Program-made: the position numbers and the translations under genes
NCBI GenBank assembly: GCA_004356335.1
Contig: SMXP01000027.1
Location: 1-5,482, forward strand
Length of the DNA: 5,482 bases
Direction of reading: 5' to 3'
Source of the DNA: Alphaproteobacteria bacterium
GTDB taxonomy: Bacteria > Pseudomonadota > Alphaproteobacteria > SMXP01
The notes under the pieces: model-generated
Told to the model about the DNA's origin: nothing
The model's input: only the letters and a program-made list of their open reading frames with translations
Database searches by the model: none
Shown: piece after piece, positions 5,229 through 5,482 of the stretch
Position numbering within the stretch: the first letter of the stretch is position 1
Layout of the letters: every line of letters starts with the position of its first letter

Positions 5229-5482
5229 TTATTCCGCTGCAACTTTGTGTGCGATTGCCGGATCAAGCAACGGAATGGCATCGAGCGCCCAGTTTTTGCT
5301 TTTTCGCCGCCCGGGACTGGGAATGGCGTAAGCGACTTTCTGCCTGTTGCGCTCTACCTCGTCGCTATCGATGCGCCAGCCCTTCAATTCCAATTCCTTT
5401 ACCCGTTCGCGATAGCGGGCGATCGGTTTATCCGCAGGGACAAAAGTTTCGTGGGTATTGGTGAGCGGCGTTAAAACCGGGC
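5229..5482 (-). CDS. C-terminal part of a minus-strand gene, possibly a Rieske-type ring-hydroxylating oxygenase (partial)
   Basis: The minus strand is open from the right edge to a TAA at 5231-5229, giving the last 83 residues of a protein whose start lies outside the window. The tail contains THETFVPADKPIARYRE, a charged helix (RVKELELKGWRIDSDEVE), then YAIPSPGRRKSKNWALD and IPLLDP. The IPSPGRR plus NWALDAIPLL pattern resembles, from memory, the C-terminal end of alpha subunits of Rieske-type aromatic-ring oxygenases. That resemblance is weak evidence, since neither the Rieske cluster nor the iron site is visible. The protein-like composition, with its mix of charged, aromatic and Pro/Gly turns, and the stop placed just outside repeat copy C both support a real gene. 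Overlapping plus-strand open frames look like shadows. The gene is convergent with the PQQ dehydrogenase and so not in the same operon. Confidence 0.65.
   Translation of the reverse strand, partial: PVLTPLTNTHETFVPADKPIARYRERVKELELKGWRIDSDEVERNRQKVAYAIPSPGRRKSKNWALDAIPLLDPAIAHKVAAE

Noticed and set aside
5124..5474. Plus-strand open frames at 5124-5474 and 5180-5464
   Set aside because: They begin inside repeat copy C, lack ribosome binding sites and show no family motif, while the opposite strand gives a more protein-like tail.

Overview
The window looks like a chromosomal stretch of an alphaproteobacterium. It is moderately GC-rich, has Shine-Dalgarno-led genes, and carries composite intergenic palindromic repeats of the kind seen in Hyphomicrobiales and Rhodospirillales genomes. 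It also has a FucA-type aldolase next to mtnA, an arrangement known from Rhodospirillum rubrum and relatives. The taxonomic call is inference; no rRNA or other marker gene is present.

Layout. Positions 1-43 may hold the last codons of an upstream gene. A mosaic palindromic repeat (copy A, 41-196) and a short leader precede a TauD/TfdA-type Fe(II)/2-oxoglutarate dioxygenase (290-1135). The dioxygenase stop codon is the first triplet of a second repeat copy (B, 1133-1217). A broken second arm of copy B supplies the ribosome binding site of mtnA, S-methyl-5-thioribose-1-phosphate isomerase (1222-2319). mtnA overlaps by an ATGA junction a class II, FucA-like aldolase (2316-2984). After a 117-base gap with its own possible promoter comes a secreted PQQ-dependent dehydrogenase (3102-5069). 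The third repeat (copy C, 5092-5195) fills the gap to a convergent minus-strand gene, of which only the last 83 codons (5229-5482) are inside the window.

How it may work. The strongest functional unit is mtnA plus the aldolase. MtnA converts 5-methylthioribose-1-phosphate to 5-methylthioribulose-1-phosphate. A FucA-like aldolase of the Ald2 type can cleave that to dihydroxyacetone phosphate and (methylthio)acetaldehyde; this is the DHAP shunt for 5'-methylthioadenosine or 5'-deoxyadenosine salvage. The phosphorylase or kinase that should come first is not in the window. The dioxygenase and the periplasmic PQQ dehydrogenase could process sulfur- or alcohol-containing products, but their substrates cannot be read from sequence and the link is a hypothesis.

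The less ordinary material is non-coding. The three repeat copies are built from two hairpin modules. They have been inserted into, interrupted, and partly reused as gene-boundary signals (a stop codon and a Shine-Dalgarno site).
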